This document shows, piece after piece, positions 16,846 through 26,773 of a stretch of DNA of 64,000 nucleotides. Made by a program: the position numbers and the translations under genes. Location: assembly GCA_022571515.1 (NCBI GenBank), contig JACZXQ010000004.1:62001-126000 (forward strand). Reading direction: 5' to 3'. Positions within the stretch are counted from its first letter, which is position 1. Every line of letters starts with the position of its first letter. Source of the DNA: Gemmatimonadota bacterium. GTDB taxonomy: Bacteria; Gemmatimonadota; Gemmatimonadetes; Longimicrobiales; Gaopeijiaceae. The notes under the pieces were generated by a model. That model was not told where the DNA came from, did not search any database, and saw only the letters and a list, made by a program, of their open reading frames with translations.

Positions 16846-16958
16846 GTTGTTTCGACCCGTGCATGGGAGAAATGATGGAGTACGAGTTTTCGTCGCGAAA
16901 AACGTCATACCCGTTTCTGCTTCCTGGGCTCCCCGTGTCAGACCTGCGGCGGATTCCA

Positions 16959-17168
16959 TCACCGGCGACTCCTGAAGCCTTCGATCGCTGCGCCTATCAG
17001 CGGGCCCACAAGACCGCCCACGGTGGCACCAATCAAGGCGAACAATAGGATGGGATTGAGGCTGTCGAGGAAGGCGCCCCCAGACGTGATCGACCGAAAC
17101 ACGGTCACCACGGTGAACGCCCCACCACCCACGAGGGCACCCCTGGCCGTCCTACGCACAATTGTCAT
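16959..17168 (-). CDS. Small glycine-rich membrane protein
   Basis: A 69-residue protein from the ATG at 17168 (MTIVRRTARG). It has two hydrophobic, glycine-rich segments (ALVGGGAFTVVTVFRS and ILLFALIGATVGGLVGPLIGAAIEG) that resemble short membrane helices. The frame continues upstream without a better start, but that part is the antisense shadow of the DUF2339 gene. No family is recognised. The hypothetical gene is supported only by its hydrophobic pattern and position in an intergenic gap. Confidence 0.4.
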   Translation of the reverse strand: MTIVRRTARGALVGGGAFTVVTVFRSITSGGAFLDSLNPILLFALIGATVGGLVGPLIGAAIEGFRSRR

Positions 17169-17304
17169 CGTCGATCCATGTTGGTTGCCTTTGGATTCCA
17201 CGCCCTCCAAACTGCGGGGTCGCCACGCCCCGGGACAACCGTATACCGACATGTTTGCCAATGTACGCCCGTCGAAGCGAGCGTCGCTCCACAGCGGAGT
17301 AGCA

Positions 17305-19427
17305 TCAGGAAACTTCGTCTGCCTCCGCGTCCAGCCTTCGTAGGTTGGGGAATGCGTAGCCCAACGCGAGGAAGCCTCCGCCGACCACCATGAACAGCAG
17401 GATCCGCCAAATAGCCTCCAGGTTGGCCAGGTCCACCACGAACAGCTTGCCCACCAAGAGGAGCAGCGTCGCCGCACCGGTTTGCCACATCGCCTGGCGC
17501 GCGCTTCGGAGGCCAACCACGAGCAGGGCAATCGCATATACCGCCCACAGGAACGAGACGTACGCATGTCCACCGGAGAGCGGGACGAACTCGCGCCAGA
17601 TCAAAGCCAGAACGGCCGCGTGCCCGGTCAGGTAATAGTAGATCTTCTCCCTACCGAGCATTCGACAAGCCAGAACCGCACCCGCGATCACGCCGACATC
17701 GACTAGGGCACCCACGTTGAGCATCGGCGGCCCGCCATGAACCACGAATCGCCGAGTTCGCGCCCGAGCAGGAGGGCTAGTCCAACCTGAGGCACTACCC
17801 GGTACATGGTCGCGCCGTGGGCCACGAAGCTCGATGCCCCCATGGCCGCGGCCAGCGTGGCGAGGTCCGTCATCGCTCCGCCGTTGAGGATCGGCATACC
17901 CGCCGGTCCAATGTCGCCGGTCAGCCTCGCAATCAGCCAGAACACGACGATGCCGAACAGGAGGTGCCCCCACCCCTCCGCCCAGGAGTCGGAAATCCTC
18001 TTCGCCACCACGTGCACCACGAGGGCTTGCGCCGCCAAGGTCAGGAGCAACACGTCGCCGTCCAGCATCAGGCCCAGAGCGATCGTACTGAGCATGAGCG
18101 CAACGAGTCCTTGCGTGTGACCCAGTTCTTTCATGCCTGGACGCACCATCAGCATGCGTGCCGCCAATGCGTACACAACGGTCAAACCCAGGGCGACAAC
18201 CCCGGCATCCATCGTCGAAAGCCTCCAGGCCCAACTGGTCAGGACAAGCGTGAGGAGGGGTGTCACAATCGACAGCAGGTGGACGTGCCCTCTCAGCCAT
18301 TCCTCGGCCCTGTCACCGAGGCCTGTGAAGTCGCCGAGCCGCTCCAGAAGCTTCGGGCTGAGCCTGGGTGCTAACCACCGCTCCGGATCGGCCATGGAGA
18401 CGGCCTCACGCACCAAGGGAATTGCCCAGAACGAAATCCAGGCGAATACGATTCCAGCCTGGAGGCTGGCCTTGTCCAGGAATGCCGCCTGCGAGCCCGA
18501 GGCGGCGCCTAGAGCGATCATCATCATCACCGACCAACCACCCACAACCGAAACCCATAGGAGCGAACGCCAGCCGCGATAGAAGTACACGGCGGAGGCT
18601 CCGGCGAGGACCAGCATGACGTAGGCGATCAAGCCGGGCACGCTGCTGGATCCGGATTCGAGCAGGAAGGGCGCCCCCAGCGCACCGGCCACGCCGATGA
18701 CGGACAGGGCGGCCCGGTTGTGCGCGAGCGAGAGGAAGAATGCGAGTACGGTGGCGGCTACCATGAGGGCGAGCGCGATCGGATACGAAAACAGCTCGTA
18801 GAGCCGGAAGGCCGCGAAGCCCGTGATGTAGAACGTGGCGACAGCCCCACCGAACAGCACCTGCACATATTGGGGGCGGGACTCGCTCAGTCTGAACCCC
18901 AAGACCAGCAGGATCATGCCCAACCCGTACCCGAGGGCCACTCGAACGGCGCGAATCACCCAACCCTGGTCTATCGAGTACTTGAAGGCGAGCGCGACGG
19001 CGAGCAGCACGAGGCCGATTCCCACGCGGGGCAGCCAGAGTTCGGCGCTCTCGAGAATCTCGTGGGCCGAGAACCTCGCCGAGGGTGGATCCGACCGCCT
19101 CTCTGCAGCGGGCTCGAATCCTGCACCCTGGGCGGGCGACGTGTCTTGCGCCGGTCCATCACCTCCGGGTTGCTCGGCCTCCCCGGACCGAGCGGCACGA
19201 AGCGAGTCCAAACGCTGTCTGGCTTGCGCCCGCTCGCGCTGCTGAGACCGGGCGTCCATGCCGGCGGCCGGCGACGACGTCGCCGCCGGGCCATCCGATC
19301 TCCGCCCGAGAGCCTCGTGGAGCACCTCGATTTCCCGTTCAAGGCGCTCGACGCGCGCGCTCAGATCCTGATCAGGGCCATCTTCCTTCACGGAATCGCT
19401 CCAATCACCAGGGAGGGCTGGTGTCAC
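17305..19427 (-). pseudogene. DUF2339 membrane protein broken by a frameshift
   Basis: From the GTG at 19427 the frame encodes 574 residues: a coiled-coil start (ARVERLEREIEVLHEAL), a disordered region and then many membrane helices of DUF2339 type. It stops at 17703. The rest of the family's C terminus is in a different frame (GALVDVGVIAGAVLACR, REKIYYYLTGHAAVLALIW, then GKLFVVDLANLEAIWRIL) and ends at 17305. The switch lies near 17720-17745, in a G/C-rich run, and one missing base would restore the frame. The GTG overlaps the stop of the gene upstream (GTGA). This may be a true lesion or a sequence error. DUF2339 function is not known. Confidence 0.75.
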
Positions 19428-19654
19428 GACAGGTCTGGTGAACGATCAATCAGCACAGGCCAGAATTCAAGGATGTTCCCCGGTGACTCCTCAGTGCCCA
19501 GCTTCGGCCCCAAAAAGGCCAGGCTGGTCGCAGCCGGAAGTTCCTCGACCTTCAAGACCGCTACGGCGGCGGCGCTCGCCCTCACCAGAGCGATGTCGCA
19601 AGCATCGGCGCTCCCGGGCACGTACGCCACGAGCCATGACCCGCTCGAACCCAC
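19424..19654 (-). CDS. Small conserved-looking protein between SulP and DUF2339 genes
   Basis: A 76-residue protein starting at the GTG at 19654, chosen because GAGGAG lies 8 bases upstream. It begins VGSSGSWLVAYVPGSADACD and continues with LVRASAAAVAVLKVEELP and GPKLGTEESPGNILEFWPVL, looking like a small alpha/beta domain. Its TGA overlaps the GTG of the DUF2339 gene by four bases. The family is not recognised. It may be a companion of the DUF2339 protein. Confidence 0.55.
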   Translation of the reverse strand: MGSSGSWLVAYVPGSADACDIALVRASAAAVAVLKVEELPAATSLAFLGPKLGTEESPGNILEFWPVLIDRSPDLS

Positions 19655-19706
19655 GTGCGAGTCTCCTCGGGGCTCGACGGTAGGCGGCCTTCGCCAACCG
19701 AATCCT

Positions 19707-21254
19707 CTAGCCGGAAGGGCGTTCCACGATCCCATCCTGCTTAGGTGAGTCCAGGACGGATTCCAAAATCCGGTGCGCGTGCGACGGCACATCGGTGATT
19801 TCGACCTCGAGGTTCATTTCCGCCGCACGTTCGAGAATGTCCTGAAGTACGAGTGCTCCGCTGAGGTCGATTCGGCCGAGACCCCCCAGGTGAATCACAA
19901 CGCGCTTCGCGTCCCTCGCCTCGTGCAATCCCTCTAGCAGTGCCCGCTCGAGAAACCGAGCAGAACCGAACCACAGGACACCCGTGGGCTCGAGATGGAC
20001 CTCGCCTTTCTTCGACCAAGTCTTCACGCTCGGCCGCATCTCACGCCAGATGTGCACCCCCACGGCGGCCAACACCCCAAAGAGTACGGCAAGTTCGATA
20101 CGGGGAGCCAGGGCGACCGTCAGCGCGAAAGTCATCCATGTCACAAATCCTTGCGCCGGGGAGAGGCGCCAAACGCGCACCATGGCCGGGATCCGGATCA
20201 GGCTGACAATCGCGGCGATGACGATCGCGCTGAGGACGGCCCGCGGCAACGCGGACAGCACGCTCGTGAACGGGAGGACCGCAAGCACTGCGAGTCCGGT
20301 AATCGCTCCGCTCCAACGTGTGCGAGCGCCCGCCATGCGGTTCAACGCACTCCGACCGAACGAACCTCCGACCGGCAAGCCGCTCACCAGACCGGCCGCC
20401 AGGTTGGCTGCCCCCTGACTAATGAACTCGCGATCCGGGGACCACGGCATCCGATCCTGTCCGGCATACAGTCGAGCGATCGCGGACACCTCGGCGAATC
20501 CGACGAACGCGATGACCACGCCGGCGATCAGCAGCCCGGGCACAGCTCGCCATGGGAGATCTAGCGCGATGGCCGGAAAGCCCGTGTCCATGACGCCCAC
20601 GGTCGGCCCACTGTACCCGCTCAGGATCGAGAACATCAGCCCCAGAGTCGTTGCGATCAGCACACCGGGAAGCAACACGTGGAGCCGACGCCCTCCCAGA
20701 ATGAGGGCCAGCGTACCCCCCGTTAACAGCAGCGCCGCCGGCTCCCATGCCCCGATGTTGGTCACCGTCCACCACAAACCCGCGAGCACTCCCACGTCCG
20801 GCGTGACCACACCCACTGCCCCCGGAAGCTGGGTCGCCACGATAAGAACCGCGGCCCCGGACGTGAACCCATCCAGCATGGGTCGGGACATGAGGTACGC
20901 TATCCACCCAGCGCCGACCATTCCGACGAGCACCCGTACGCCACCCACGATCAGGGCCAGCAGTGCGGCGAGGGCCGCGTACTCAACGCTACCCGTGGCA
21001 GCCAACGGAAGGAGGGCCCCGAGCGTCAGGAGCGCGGTCAGCGCGGTCGGTCCGGTCTGAAGGTACGGGGACGATGCGAAGAATGCTGCCGCCACCGGCG
21101 CGACAGCGGCCGCGTACAGGCCGTGAGCGCTCGAGAGGCCTGCCAACTCGGCGTAAGCCATGGCCTGCGGGATGAGCACGAGCGCAACGCTGATACCAGC
21201 GATAATATCGCGCAGGGCACCCCGATCGGTCGTGTTAGGCTCAGACCCCTTCAC
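19707..21254 (-). CDS. SulP family inorganic anion transporter with STAS domain
   Basis: A 515-residue protein. The transmembrane part has the SulP motifs: DIIAGISVALVLIPQAMAYAELAGL near the start, GPTALTALL, then MLDGFTSGAAVLIVATQLPG and VSGLPVGGSFGRSALN. Residues about 410-510 are a STAS domain (GVLWFGSARFLERALL and VVIHLGGLGRIDLSGALVLQDI). SulP proteins carry sulfate, bicarbonate or other anions across the inner membrane. The gene overlaps the TorD-like gene (ATGA at 21251) and follows the molybdoenzyme subunits, which suggests sulfur oxyanion transport. This is inference from context. Confidence 0.88.
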   Translation of the reverse strand: MKGSEPNTTDRGALRDIIAGISVALVLIPQAMAYAELAGLSSAHGLYAAAVAPVAAAFFASSPYLQTGPTALTALLTLGALLPLAATGSVEYAALAALLALIVGGVRVLVGMVGAGWIAYLMSRPMLDGFTSGAAVLIVATQLPGAVGVVTPDVGVLAGLWWTVTNIGAWEPAALLLTGGTLALILGGRRLHVLLPGVLIATTLGLMFSILSGYSGPTVGVMDTGFPAIALDLPWRAVPGLLIAGVVIAFVGFAEVSAIARLYAGQDRMPWSPDREFISQGAANLAAGLVSGLPVGGSFGRSALNRMAGARTRWSGAITGLAVLAVLPFTSVLSALPRAVLSAIVIAAIVSLIRIPAMVRVWRLSPAQGFVTWMTFALTVALAPRIELAVLFGVLAAVGVHIWREMRPSVKTWSKKGEVHLEPTGVLWFGSARFLERALLEGLHEARDAKRVVIHLGGLGRIDLSGALVLQDILERAAEMNLEVEITDVPSHAHRILESVLDSPKQDGIVERPSG

Positions 21255-22186
21255 GACACACCGCTCCCCTCATGGCTACCCGACGCTCTCTCCCCGGCCG
21301 GGGTGGCGCTGTCACCGGGCGAGTCATCCCAGCCGGAACGATCCTCCAGCAGCGCCTTGGCCAGGTCCGCAGTCGCCCGCGCTCGACCCTCCCAGAACGC
21401 CGAGATCTCTCCCAGGTCAGCACCCTGCTGCTCGTGCCGTTCCGTCCAGTCCTCGGCCGTGTCCACCAACCACTCCAGCACCTTGCCGGCATCCTGTGAA
21501 AAGAAGGCCTTGAGGATATACGCCCGCTCACCCATGCGGAGGCCGAGATCCAACCGGCGCGCGGCTCCGGCAAGATCGCCGCGCGTCACGATCATGCCGC
21601 TGCGCACGGGCGCCAGCAAGCCGTTCAAGAAAGCGTTTCCACCGTCGCTTCGCGGGTCCGGCAGGCCAGGCGCTTCGCGGAGGTGCAGCGGCAGATTCCG
21701 GGGGCTGCCGCTGGAGCGGATCTCGGCCAGGATCGCCTCCTCCAGCATAGTGCTCCAACCACCGTAGAAGGCGCCGCCGAGCTCCCGCACCTTGCTCAGG
21801 AATGGGAACACCCACGATGCGACGTGTTCGTGGAGAAGCGCGCCGCGAGCGTTCGCCACGAGCGCACGGGACGCCTCATCCTCCTCGGCGGCCTCCCGCT
21901 CGGCGAGCGATACGTAGAGCCCCAGCAAGGCGCACAGGTGATCCGGTTCCGTGGGTGGCGTCATGTGCAGGGCCCGCCAGAAGCCGGCGACCCGATCACC
22001 GGCCTCACCACCCATCATGCCCTCCGCCCCGAGATAGACCGAGGCGAACGGGTAGGTCTGAAAGAGAAACAGATCGTGGTAGGCGGACGGCTCGGGCGGG
22101 GCAGGCAGTCCGAGGACGTTGGCGATTCGCACATGCTCGTTCGTCGGCGGCTCCGCCAGCACGCCCAGAGCCCTGAGCAACTCCAT
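21251..22186 (-). CDS. TorD/DmsD-family molybdoenzyme chaperone
   Basis: A 311-residue, largely helical protein (about 100 residues longer than classical TorD) with the family's shape: an N-terminal FFLFQTYPFASVYLG-like segment near residue 43, DHLCALLGLYVSLAEREAA, and HEHVASWVFPFLSKV. TorD chaperones bind the leader of a molybdoenzyme and help insert the cofactor. GGGGAG lies 6 bases before the ATG at 22186. It lies 15 bases downstream of the catalytic subunit's stop and overlaps SulP downstream, so it is clearly in that operon. Confidence 0.82.
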   Translation of the reverse strand: MELLRALGVLAEPPTNEHVRIANVLGLPAPPEPSAYHDLFLFQTYPFASVYLGAEGMMGGEAGDRVAGFWRALHMTPPTEPDHLCALLGLYVSLAEREAAEEDEASRALVANARGALLHEHVASWVFPFLSKVRELGGAFYGGWSTMLEEAILAEIRSSGSPRNLPLHLREAPGLPDPRSDGGNAFLNGLLAPVRSGMIVTRGDLAGAARRLDLGLRMGERAYILKAFFSQDAGKVLEWLVDTAEDWTERHEQQGADLGEISAFWEGRARATADLAKALLEDRSGWDDSPGDSATPAGERASGSHEGSGVS

Positions 22187-22201
22187 GCCGTGCTCCCCGA
22201 G

Positions 22202-25120
22202 CTAGGAACCCACCGGGTCCGCGGCCCCCGGCAGATCATAGGCTTGGCGCTCGGGACGTACGGGCCGCATCATCCAATAGGGTCGGCGCGTCCCGTCGGG
22301 GGAGTGCGTCACGGCGGAGCGGGTCTTTTCCAACCAATCGAGGTACACGGCATAGGACCGTTCGGTGCTGACCGCCACGTCACCATAACGATCCCCCGGC
22401 TCGGCTCTCCGCACGCGCACGGCTTGATGCCAACAGTGCTGGCCAGAGATGGGATCGGGATGCACAGGATGGGTCAGGTTCTGGTGCACCCCCACGTCGG
22501 TCCACCAGATGCGCATGGAGTCCGGATCGGAGGACGCGAATGGAGCCACGCCGCGCTTCCGCGTCAGCAACCAGTTCGAGTCCTTGTGGTCGATTCCGAC
22601 CGTCGCCATCGCCTGGCGCTGACCGGTGTCATCCAACTTCCAGCGACCCATGTGGTGGCTGCATGCCACGACGCCACTCCGGATGCCCTCCGTGACCCAT
22701 GCCTTCACCACGAAGTGGCCGATCTCGGTTTCGACGCGCACCAGATCTCCCGTCCTCACACCGATTCTCTCCGCGTCATGCGTGTGGAGCCACAACGGGT
22801 TCGTGTGCGCGATCTCGTCGAGCCACTTCGCGTTGGCACTACGCGTGTGGATCTGGACAGGGACGCGGAAGGTCGAGATGAGGACCATCTGGTCGGAGTC
22901 GAGCGAGCCCGGATGGATATGGCTCTTGATGTAGGTGGGTAACGCCAACTCCGGCCAGCCCCAGTCATCCAGCGTACGCGACCAGAACTCCAACCGACCG
23001 GACGGTGTCGGGAAGCCCTCGAGGATCTCCCCGTCGATCCGCACCCCGACGCGCCTGCGCCCATCGTCGTCGCCATCGAGCAGCGGGAGCTCGACCACGT
23101 TGGGTGTGTCCGGTTTGGGGGCCCGTGTGTAGACGCGGCCCATCTCGTCGACATCGATGTCTTCCAACTCGTCGTCGGGCACGTGCCTTTCGTACACTGC
23201 TCCGACATTGGTCTCAATCTCGAACGCACCGTAGCGTCGCATGTACTCGAGCGGAGTCAGGCCCTCGGCCTCGGCCACCTCGGGGAGTCCGGGCACGGAA
23301 TGCTCGAACATGTACCCGTAGTATTCATCCATAGTGAGCTTCTCGCCCGGGTTCGCCTTGGACTCGAAAAACCCGCGAAGACCTCTCGATCCATCGGGAT
23401 CGATCCGCCATGTCAGCTCGAGCCAGAACTCGTTCTCCTCCCAGACCTCACCTGGATTCACCTCTCGCGTGTCGTGGATGACCTCGCCGAGGCGCTCCCT
23501 GGCCGTGCGTAGCACGGGTTGCCGGAATGCGATCCACTGCGCGTCATGCGTCTCGTACGACATGAGGTCGTGGCGCTCCGTGGCATGGCCCATGGGCAGC
23601 ACGTAGTCGGCGAAATACGCGGTCTCGCTCCAGGTCGGTGTCATGGCTACGTGGAGGCCGATCTTTTCCTCGTCCCGAAGCATTTCCATCCAAGAAAATC
23701 CATCGGGGTTGGTCCACACGGGGTTGTAGACGCGGGTGAAATAGACATCCACATACCCGCCCCGCTCCTTCATCAGATGCGGGAGCAGGAAGGACATCTC
23801 CATCAGCGCCAGCGGGTACTCGCTCGGCCAGAGCAGGTCGTTCCACTGGTCCGGATGCCGGGAAGGGGTATGGATCGGCTTGGGCACGAACTTGTTCCAG
23901 GCGCTCGGATACGTACCGCCCTTCGTCGCGACGGCGCCCATGAGGCAGTTCAGCAGGAAGAGCGCACGGGCCACCTGCCACCCCCCCAGATTGCCCGAAC
24001 CCGCGCTTCGCCAGTTGTGCGTGGCCAATCGGGTGCCCGCCGCCGCAACCAGCTCGGCCACTTCCCGGAGCGTACTGGCGTCGATGCCCGATTCCACCTC
24101 CGCATATTCGAACGTGTAGCCCGAGTACAGTTCTGCGAGCTCATCCTGGAAGCGAGCGAACGTCGGCTCCGAATCGCCGTGCACGGCCTCCATGAACTCC
24201 TGCCAATTCCACCAGCGGCGCACGAAGGCCTCGTCATAGAGCCGGTTCTGGATAAGGTAATTCGCGATGGCGAGGAAGATCGCGGCCTCCGAGCCCGGAT
24301 AGGGCGCGAGCCAATGGTCGGCATGGGTCGATGTGTTGGACATGCGCGTATCGACCACCACCAGCTTCGCCCCGCGCTCCTTCCCCTCCATGATTCTCTG
24401 AGCGTGCGGGTTGAAGTAGTGGCCCGCCTCCAGGTGGCTGCTCACCAGCAAGATCAGGTCTGCGTTGGCGTGATCCGGGCTGGGCCGGTCGATTCCCATC
24501 CAGAAATGGTAACCGGCACGTGCACCCGACGAGCAGATGTTGGTGTGGGAGTTATGCCCGTCGACTCCCCAGCTTGCCAGCATGCGGCTCGTGTAACCGT
24601 CCTCACCTGAGCGCCCCACATGGTACATGATCTCGTTCTTGCGGTCCTCGTCCATCGCCTTTCGAATACGGCCGGCGATGTCGTCCAACACCTCGTCCCA
24701 TCCAACCCTCTCCCAGCGCCCCTCTCCTCGGCCACCGACTCGCTTTAGCGGATACAGGATCCGGTCCGGGTCGCTGATCTGGGTGAGCGTCGCCGGGCCC
24801 TTGGCGCAATTCCGGCCCCGCGAACCCGGGTGTTCGGGATTACCCTCCAGCTTGCGTACCTGGAGGGTCTCCTTGTCCACGTAGGCCAGGAGCCCGCAAC
24901 CCGACTCGCAGTTGAAGCACGTGGTCGGCACGAGCATGTACCGCTTTTCCACACGCTTCGGCCAAGCCCGTGAGTCCAACTCGACCCAGTCGCTCCAACG
25001 CTCCTTGGGAGGAAACGCGGCCAGGTGGACTCGGCTGGGGCCGGGGTAGAAGGTTTCGCCCCTCCCTTCGACATCCTCCCGGGCCGCCGAGACGCGAGCG
25101 TTGAGTCGGTTCAGGTCCAT
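22202..25120 (-). CDS. Molybdopterin oxidoreductase catalytic subunit (CISM family; SoeA/PsrA-like)
   Basis: A 972-residue protein. Near residue 66 it has CFNCESGC, and about 27 residues on RNCAKG, the 4Fe-4S motif of the complex iron-sulfur molybdoenzyme family. The bis-MGD binding region follows, with SSHLEAGHYFNPHAQRI, and the probable molybdenum ligand cysteine in HTNICSSGARAG. No twin-arginine leader is seen at the N terminus, so the enzyme probably stays on the cytoplasmic side. Candidates are sulfite dehydrogenase SoeA or a sulfur-compound reductase; sequence alone does not decide. A GGAG site lies 7 bases before the ATG. The downstream order is TorD and SulP; the upstream gene is the Fe-S/NrfD fusion. 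Confidence 0.85.
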   Translation of the reverse strand: MDLNRLNARVSAAREDVEGRGETFYPGPSRVHLAAFPPKERWSDWVELDSRAWPKRVEKRYMLVPTTCFNCESGCGLLAYVDKETLQVRKLEGNPEHPGSRGRNCAKGPATLTQISDPDRILYPLKRVGGRGEGRWERVGWDEVLDDIAGRIRKAMDEDRKNEIMYHVGRSGEDGYTSRMLASWGVDGHNSHTNICSSGARAGYHFWMGIDRPSPDHANADLILLVSSHLEAGHYFNPHAQRIMEGKERGAKLVVVDTRMSNTSTHADHWLAPYPGSEAAIFLAIANYLIQNRLYDEAFVRRWWNWQEFMEAVHGDSEPTFARFQDELAELYSGYTFEYAEVESGIDASTLREVAELVAAAGTRLATHNWRSAGSGNLGGWQVARALFLLNCLMGAVATKGGTYPSAWNKFVPKPIHTPSRHPDQWNDLLWPSEYPLALMEMSFLLPHLMKERGGYVDVYFTRVYNPVWTNPDGFSWMEMLRDEEKIGLHVAMTPTWSETAYFADYVLPMGHATERHDLMSYETHDAQWIAFRQPVLRTARERLGEVIHDTREVNPGEVWEENEFWLELTWRIDPDGSRGLRGFFESKANPGEKLTMDEYYGYMFEHSVPGLPEVAEAEGLTPLEYMRRYGAFEIETNVGAVYERHVPDDELEDIDVDEMGRVYTRAPKPDTPNVVELPLLDGDDDGRRRVGVRIDGEILEGFPTPSGRLEFWSRTLDDWGWPELALPTYIKSHIHPGSLDSDQMVLISTFRVPVQIHTRSANAKWLDEIAHTNPLWLHTHDAERIGVRTGDLVRVETEIGHFVVKAWVTEGIRSGVVACSHHMGRWKLDDTGQRQAMATVGIDHKDSNWLLTRKRGVAPFASSDPDSMRIWWTDVGVHQNLTHPVHPDPISGQHCWHQAVRVRRAEPGDRYGDVAVSTERSYAVYLDWLEKTRSAVTHSPDGTRRPYWMMRPVRPERQAYDLPGAADPVGS

Positions 25121-25136
25121 CCGTTGGCTCCAGTCA

Positions 25137-26681
25137 TCAAGCGAGGGGCACGCTCTGCCCGGCCTGGACGTAGGCGTGCTCGAACGCCCACAACCCGGCC
25201 AACCCGAGCACGACGGCAGCCGGGCCTATGAGCGGCGCCAAGAAGCCCACGGTCGAGAGGACCACGCCCGTCCAAAAGAACCCGGCATAGCGACCCATGG
25301 TCATCTCCCGAATCGCCAGATGGGCATGCGCAGACACATGGGGCAGTGTGGTCTCCCCTACGATCATCAGCAAATGGACCAGACAGCTCAACGAGAACAC
25401 AGCGACCAATGGACCGAGTGCGTTGGGATCCATGCGAGGGGCCAGGAGGGCCAGTGCGCCGGATCCGGCCAGAACCGCCTGTACCAACAGATGCGGCGGC
25501 AAGAGTGCGCTCTGCCACAGATCGCGTCCCTTGGCCTGGGCGAACAGGAACGCGGTGTACACGGCCGTCATCACGGCAGCCGGTCCGCCCACCCAGGTCA
25601 GCGTGAACACCACGTCCTCGTGCCCAAGCAGGCCAGCCACAGAGTGGGCGGAGATCACGGCGCCGTATACCGTGATGATCACCCCACCCCGCACGAGCCA
25701 ACTCCCCCATTGGGGCCGAGTGAAGATCATGTAGAAGCGGCCCGGGTGCTCGAGATCCCAGATGAGCAACACTCCCGTGAGGGCGAGCATGGCCAGCGCC
25801 AGCACGGGCGCCGCTGCAAGCCACAGGGGCGACGACCAGGACAGGGCTCCGAAGATCGCCAGCAGCAGTGGCACGAGGTAGGCCCCGGCCGCCACCGATT
25901 TGGTCCACGTGTAGAGGCTCACCCTCCAGTCCCACGGTGCCCTGTGAGGGATGTCATAGCTCAGCAACGCGGCTGCAGAACTGTTGTTCCACGGTCCTGG
26001 GTGCCCCGAGGTCACCTGGTGCGGCAAGGAGCCCTGTTCACTCCACATGAAGAGACCGCCCTCAGGCCTACGGGCGGCCAGCGGATCCAGCGTGACCTGG
26101 TCTGCGCCCTTGTAGTAGAGCTTAGGGCGAGTCCCCTTCTCCGGCTTACGCACCGTCACGGCATCTCGATGGATGATTCTCGACACCGCCGACGTGGGGT
26201 CGTTCATGTCACCCACGAGAATCGCCTCGGTCGGGCAGATCACCACGCAGGCGGGCTCGAGGCCGATGTCGAGCCGGTGCGCGCAGAAGTTGCACTTCTC
26301 GGCGGAGTGGTCCTCCGGGTTGATGAAAATAGCGTCGTACGGGCATGCGGCGATGCACGCCTTGCACCCGATACAAGCCGCCTTGTCGAAGTCGACGATG
26401 CCGTCCGGCCTCTTGAACATCGCCGTTGTCGGACAGGCCGTCACACATGGCGCGTCGTCACATTGGTTGCAGCGGGTGACCTGGAACGAGCGGCGCGCCT
26501 GCGGAAACGTCCCCACGTCGACGTATTTCACATACGTCCTGGTGACCGAGAGAGGCACTTCGTTTTCCGACTTGCAGGCGGTAGTGCAGGCGTGACACCC
26601 GATACAGCGGGTGTTGTCTATGACCTTCGCCCACTTGGGGGCGGATTTGGATGTACCCTGCGACGCCGTGACGTTGGGCAT
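25137..26681 (-). CDS. Fused 4Fe-4S ferredoxin and NrfD/PsrC-type membrane subunit
   Basis: A 514-residue protein joining two subunits of a CISM enzyme. Residues about 15-190 hold four 4Fe-4S motifs (CIGCHACTTAC, CNQCDDAPCVTAC, CIGCKACIAACPYDA and CNFCAHR), as in DmsB/PsrB. Residues about 245-510 form eight or nine membrane helices of the NrfD/PsrC type, with LIWDLEHPGRFYMIFTRPQW and WGSWLVRGG. Electron transfer between the catalytic subunit and quinone is the expected role. Normally these are separate genes. It is the first gene of the operon, with AAGGA before the ATG and 16 bases before the catalytic subunit gene. Confidence 0.85.
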   Translation of the reverse strand: MPNVTASQGTSKSAPKWAKVIDNTRCIGCHACTTACKSENEVPLSVTRTYVKYVDVGTFPQARRSFQVTRCNQCDDAPCVTACPTTAMFKRPDGIVDFDKAACIGCKACIAACPYDAIFINPEDHSAEKCNFCAHRLDIGLEPACVVICPTEAILVGDMNDPTSAVSRIIHRDAVTVRKPEKGTRPKLYYKGADQVTLDPLAARRPEGGLFMWSEQGSLPHQVTSGHPGPWNNSSAAALLSYDIPHRAPWDWRVSLYTWTKSVAAGAYLVPLLLAIFGALSWSSPLWLAAAPVLALAMLALTGVLLIWDLEHPGRFYMIFTRPQWGSWLVRGGVIITVYGAVISAHSVAGLLGHEDVVFTLTWVGGPAAVMTAVYTAFLFAQAKGRDLWQSALLPPHLLVQAVLAGSGALALLAPRMDPNALGPLVAVFSLSCLVHLLMIVGETTLPHVSAHAHLAIREMTMGRYAGFFWTGVVLSTVGFLAPLIGPAAVVLGLAGLWAFEHAYVQAGQSVPLA

Positions 26682-26773
26682 TGCGTCCTTGGATTACGTG
26701 ATGAGCATCGCCGAGGTCGTGAGGATAAGGCCGGGGGCTTCGAAAGAACAGCCGCCTTGAGCCCTGTGGGTTT

